A stretch of 6,344 bases of DNA from Caldilineaceae bacterium (GTDB lineage: Bacteria; Chloroflexota; Anaerolineae; Caldilineales; Caldilineaceae). The stretch lies in NCBI GenBank assembly GCA_026645635.1, contig JAPKMV010000211.1:1-6344 (forward strand), written 5' to 3'. Within the stretch, counting starts at the first letter, position 1; each line of letters opens with the position of its first letter. Under the pieces are notes generated by a model. It was not told the origin of the DNA. It was given only the letters and a program-made list of their open reading frames with translations, and did not search any database. A program made the position numbers and the translations under genes. Shown here in pieces: positions 5,001 through 6,344 of the stretch.

Positions 5001-6344
5001 GTCCCCTGCTCCTCGCCCGCCAGCGCATAGGCTGCCACGCCCAGGCGCAGCATCACACCCCGCTCGAAGGGATGCAACTGCACATCCGCAGGCGCTTCCG
5101 GTGCCAGCGCCCAGCCGATGCGCGCCCGCACCTCCGGCTGTTCGCGCCACACTTTGCCAAAGCCCCGCTCCGGCTGCAGCTTGCCACCCGGCGGGACGAT
5201 GGCTGGGTCGCGCTCCGCCATACCCTCCTCGAAAGCGTCGGGATAGCGTTCCCAACTGCCGTCGTTGTAGATTACGTAGATGCTGTCCTGCTGCTCCACC
5301 CAGATCATGCGCCCCTGCTCGAAGGGTTGATCTGCGGCTTGCGAACTGTCCGGCTGCTCCTGCGTCGCCCAGCCCAGCGCCTCCTGCATGGCCGGGTTGA
5401 CCTCCCAGACCACGCCCAGCGAACCGACAGGGCGGAAGAGTCCTGCCGGCGGCTCGCCGGGCAACGGTGCGATTGGCTCCGTTGCGGCAGGCGCAGTGGG
5501 CGCTGGCGTTGCCGCCGGTGCAACTGGCGTTGTCGCAACTGGCGTTGGCGCAGCTTGCGTCGGCGTAGGCAGACGCAGCGCGGACTGCGGCGCAGCGGTT
5601 GGCGTTGCCGGCGCTGTCGTGGCGACGGCCGCCCAGTCCATCTGCGCCGGGTCGAGCACCCACAACTGCGCATCCGCCGTGCCCACAAAGAGCCGGTGCG
5701 CGCCATCGGGGAAAGCGGGCGAGACGGCAACCGCGTCGATGTCGTTCTCGTAGGTCATGCCAGCCAACCGCGGGTCGTCCCAGCCTTGCCACGTCGCGCC
5801 GCCATCGGTCGTGCGCCAGATGCCGTTTGTGCCGTAGACGTAAGTGGTCGCGGCGTCGGGTGCGGGCAGCACGCCGAGGAGCGAGCCATCGGCCATCGGC
5901 AGCGTCGCCGTCTGCCAGGCGCCACCCTCGATGGCGTACACGACCTCCTGCCCGTAGCCGGGGATGCGGATGGTCGGCGCGTCCAGCCAGGGCAACCCGG
6001 CTGCTGCCAGCAGTTCGGCGGTTGTGGGCGAGGCGTTGTCGCCAATCGTCGCGGCCACCGTCCAGGATTGGCCGCCGTCGGTCGAGAGCTGCAGCGCACC
6101 GCCGCTCTCGTTCGTCGCGATCTCGTAGAAGGGCGCACGCACCGCCAGCGTCTGGTCCACGGCAAAATCAGGCGAAAAGACGATCTCCTGTCCGCGCCGA
6201 TAGATCAAGTCTTGCCACTGGGCCGCAAATGTATCGCCGCCGTCCTGTGAACGCCAGACGCCCGCGCCCAGCGTCTCCGCCTGGTGGCCGGTGACGTAGA
6301 GGGTGCGGTCGGCGGCATAGGTGGGCGAGAAGAAAGCGTAGAAC
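4988..6344 (-). CDS. Asp-box (BNR-like) beta-propeller protein with Thr/Pro/Ala linker and duplicated C-terminal module, N-terminus missing
   Basis: The frame is open from the window edge to the TGA at 4990-4988, giving 451 visible residues; the N-terminus lies beyond 6344. The TTG at 6208 is internal, since the 45 residues before it carry the same repeats. Three Asp-boxes are visible: SQDGGDTF (32-39), STDGGQSW (87-94) and TTDGGATW (178-185). They alternate with blade-start words such as FFSPTYAADRTLYV, VFSPDFAVDQTLAV and VSPAFPDGAHRLFVG. This is the pattern of sialidase-like/YCF48-like propellers, usually extracytoplasmic. A Thr/Pro/Ala-rich linker follows (about 243-300). Then come two related C-terminal segments (about 307-367 and 393-451), each with a VW core, then (L/I)GWA and PFExGxM. 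I do not recognise this module with certainty; it recalls short carbohydrate- or wall-associated repeats such as LGFP, but that is speculative. No catalytic sialidase residues can be argued from this part. Role unknown; export is inferred from architecture, as the signal region is not in view. It overlaps the glutaredoxin-like gene by 13 bases. Confidence 0.85.
   Translation of the reverse strand, partial: FYAFFSPTYAADRTLYVTGHQAETLGAGVWRSQDGGDTFAAQWQDLIYRRGQEIVFSPDFAVDQTLAVRAPFYEIATNESGGALQLSTDGGQSWTVAATIGDNASPTTAELLAAAGLPWLDAPTIRIPGYGQEVVYAIEGGAWQTATLPMADGSLLGVLPAPDAATTYVYGTNGIWRTTDGGATWQGWDDPRLAGMTYENDIDAVAVSPAFPDGAHRLFVGTADAQLWVLDPAQMDWAAVATTAPATPTAAPQSALRLPTPTQAAPTPVATTPVAPAATPAPTAPAATEPIAPLPGEPPAGLFRPVGSLGVVWEVNPAMQEALGWATQEQPDSSQAADQPFEQGRMIWVEQQDSIYVIYNDGSWERYPDAFEEGMAERDPAIVPPGGKLQPERGFGKVWREQPEVRARIGWALAPEAPADVQLHPFERGVMLRLGVAAYALAGEEQGTWLR
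5009..5014 (-). promoter_or_regulatory. Ribosome site of the glutaredoxin-like gene, embedded in the upstream gene
   Basis: GAGGAG on the minus strand encodes two Glu codons near the C-terminus of the Asp-box protein and sits 8 bases before the glutaredoxin ATG (5000). A ribosome finishing the upstream gene at 4988 would pass over both sites, which is the usual layout for coupled translation. Confidence 0.65.
5520..5547 (-). repeat. Short direct repeat in the Thr/Pro/Ala linker
   Basis: GCAACTGGCGTTG (plus-strand reading) occurs at 5520-5532 and again at 5535-5547, a 15-base period that keeps frame. It codes for repeated Pro/Val/Ala/Thr words in the linker of the Asp-box protein. Such linkers commonly vary in length by slippage; no separate function is proposed. 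Confidence 0.6.

Noticed and set aside
5001..5792. Upstream extension of the glutaredoxin frame to about 357 residues
   Set aside because: The added part is Ala/Gly/Arg-rich and overlaps the Asp-box gene in another frame. The start at 5000 gives a normal glutaredoxin length and has a good ribosome site.
6206..6208. TTG as start of the Asp-box protein
   Set aside because: The frame continues to the window edge with another Asp-box (SQDGGDTF) and a blade-start word, so the real start lies beyond 6344.
4685..6250. 521-codon plus-strand frame opposite the glutaredoxin-like and Asp-box genes
   Set aside because: The product is Arg-rich shadow sequence, while the minus strand shows CPGC and three Asp-boxes.

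Overview
The window comes from a GC-rich bacterial chromosome. The gene content suggests Chloroflexota, perhaps Anaerolineae or Caldilineae. The pointers are a Bmp-type lipoprotein transporter of a subtype I associate with that phylum, a secreted-type Asp-box protein with a Thr/Pro/Ala linker, and intergenic palindromes built from degenerate 7-8 bp words. This placement is inference; no rRNA or taxonomic marker is present.

Left half (1-3075, plus strand): the 3' end of a membrane permease, a lipid-anchored Bmp-family substrate-binding protein, and a double-domain ABC ATPase. Together they form the end of an ABC importer operon of the NupNOPQ/RbsABC type, probably for nucleosides or related compounds. 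The order is permease, binding protein, ATPase. A GC-rich palindrome precedes the binding-protein gene, and a repeat-built inverted element follows it directly.

Middle (3076-3179): a short convergent gap filled mostly by a perfect 33-bp-arm palindrome, AT-rich against its surroundings and made of 7-bp words. It probably separates, and may terminate, the two converging transcription units.

Right half (3180-6344, minus strand, read from right to left): a large Asp-box (BNR-like) beta-propeller protein whose N-terminus lies outside the window, then a small glutaredoxin-like protein whose start overlaps it by 13 bases, then glycogen synthase GlgA after a 60-base gap. The first two are probably translationally coupled. 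glgA may be co-transcribed or have its own promoter.

I see no tRNA, rRNA, CRISPR array, transposase or phage gene. No strikingly new multi-gene system is visible. The items most worth a second look are the two short-word palindromic elements, a Bmp protein that appears to lack the family's first ligand-contact motif, and a duplicated C-terminal module in the Asp-box protein.
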